Assembly: GCF_000969825.1 (NCBI RefSeq)
Contig: NZ_KQ033919.1
Coordinates: 2,598,671 to 2,662,670 of the forward strand
Direction of reading: 5' to 3'
DNA length: 64,000 nt
Origin: Parabacteroides gordonii MS-1 = DSM 23371
Lineage (GTDB): Bacteria; Bacteroidota; Bacteroidia; Bacteroidales; Tannerellaceae
The notes under the pieces were generated by a model that saw only the letters and a list, made by a program, of their open reading frames with translations, was not told the DNA's origin and made no database searches. Made by a program: the position numbers and the translations under genes. How positions within the stretch are numbered: position 1 is the first letter of the stretch; the number at the start of each line of letters is the position of its first letter. This document shows positions 63,429 through 64,000 of the stretch, piece by piece.

Positions 63429-63492
63429 GACTGCGCGGTTGATGCCCTATACAAGAATCAACTAATTACCCCGTGAGGGCGAACAAGCAGTC
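63429..63492 (+). other. Foldable 3' element, candidate structured RNA
   Basis: GACTGC (63429-63434) can pair with GCAGTC (63487-63492). Within this, GTTGAT/ATCAAC (63438-63443 and 63457-63462) and CCC-GTGA-GGG (63470-63479, a GNRA tetraloop) form two more stems, giving a three-way junction. It lies 34 bases after the surface-protein stop and upstream of the terminator. Confidence 0.5.
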
Positions 63493-63563
63493 GTATTAAT
63501 ACTAAAGTAATGAAATAAAGTTCTTCTGTTCGATCTCTGTGAAGAGCAAAAACAGACAAAAAC

Positions 63564-63593
63564 AAAGCCCGGAGGATTCGTCTTCCGGGCTTT
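63564..63593 (+). terminator. Hairpin terminator after the surface protein
   Basis: AAAGCCCGGA pairs with TCCGGGCTTT around a 10-base loop; the T-run is short (TTT), so it may be partly efficient. Confidence 0.65.
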
Positions 63594-63631
63594 CGTCGTT
63601 AGAAATAATTCAAACATAAACATCCAACAAG

Positions 63632-64000
63632 ATGAAAAAAAACAAACCTCTCATGCGGCCCCTTCTTCATTGGAAGCGCTGCACAGCGAAATCGAACGGC
63701 TGCGCCGGATGAAACAAACCGACGGCAGGCTGTCGCGTAGTAATGAACGGCTGTTGAAGCATTACAAACAACTCCTCAGGGAGTTGCTCGGTGCCGCAGT
63801 GATCTATCCCGAAGACCGACGTCGGGTGCCAACTACGGAACATGTGCGGATCGCATTCGATATGGGAAAGATAAACAGCTACCTGAAGGAGCGCAGCGGC
63901 GAAAAACATGACGGGAAGCTTCTCCATCTGATGCTCGACATCTTCGATTTCGATGTTTCCCCCAGAACCATCCTGCGATATTACTACATGTCGGAAGATG
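63632..64000 (+). CDS. Partial hypothetical gene with frame broken at an A-run
   Basis: The ATG at 63632 is followed by eight A and its frame stops at 63710. The coding-like frame one register away runs to the window end (LHSEIERLRRMKQTDGRLSR, KINSYLKERSGEKHDGKLLH, then DVSPRTILRYYYMSED). One additional A in the run would join them as MKKKQTSHAAPS. An internal ATG at 63709 in the long frame is the alternative start. The protein has a helical coiled N-terminal part; I do not recognise the family. Either a frameshift, a slippage-prone start or a sequencing error is possible. Confidence 0.5.

Overview
The window looks like a chromosome segment of a gut Bacteroidales, most likely Parabacteroides. 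The support is SusC/SusD outer-membrane uptake pairs, promoters of the Bacteroidetes type (TTG, about 20 bp, TAnnTTTG), no Shine-Dalgarno signals, a PorX-type regulator, and a very large surface protein ending in a DUF6383-like domain, which I associate with Parabacteroides. The genus call is inference. No rRNA, CRISPR array, prophage or intact insertion sequence was seen.

Layout: (1) 1-3080, the 3' end of a secreted YDG/Ig-like protein with a type IX-like C-terminal signal, then a two-gene LiaF-like/membrane LytTR operon. (2) 3091-15561, a polysaccharide utilization locus: two clan GH-D enzymes (one clearly a GH36 alpha-galactosidase), SusC, SusD, then a terminator and a GH2 beta-mannosidase. 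It is bracketed by two direct copies of an element of about 260 bp, each with its own promoter and terminator, which I read as paralogous small RNA genes. (3) 15633-28480, mostly housekeeping and single genes: FKBP and glyS, a flavodoxin-fold oxidoreductase, a Tat-exported Gfo/Idh/MocA protein, arsC, a GH92 mannosidase with short phased repeats on both sides, ilvA and parC. (4) 28521-34265, an AT-rich accessory stretch after tRNA-Leu: an XRE/AbiEii toxin-antitoxin locus with a truncated toxin, an acetyltransferase, a nearly gene-free 880 bp block with strong hairpins, a nucleotidyltransferase-HEPN fusion, an NTF2-like protein and a lipoprotein tyrosine phosphatase. (5) 34326-48674, core genes: HAD phosphatase, the operon GNAT-parE-coaD-S41 protease, an SMP-30 lipoprotein, RNase R, a PepSY-like lipoprotein, the porX-tsaE-Imm17-like cluster and a CPA1 antiporter. 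(6) 49066-56920, a second SusC/SusD pair with no carbohydrate enzyme, followed by a transglutaminase-like lipoprotein. (7) 57004-64000, a PD-(D/E)XK transposase-family nuclease, an apparently invertible promoter cassette, the 1631-residue surface protein it should control, and a partial gene whose frame is broken at an A-run.

The strongest candidate for a special system is 58213-58418. Two 33-bp inverted repeats enclose a consensus promoter that points away from the surface-protein gene. This reads as a phase-variation switch caught in the OFF orientation. The second is the pair of small-RNA-like elements bracketing the galactoside/mannoside locus.
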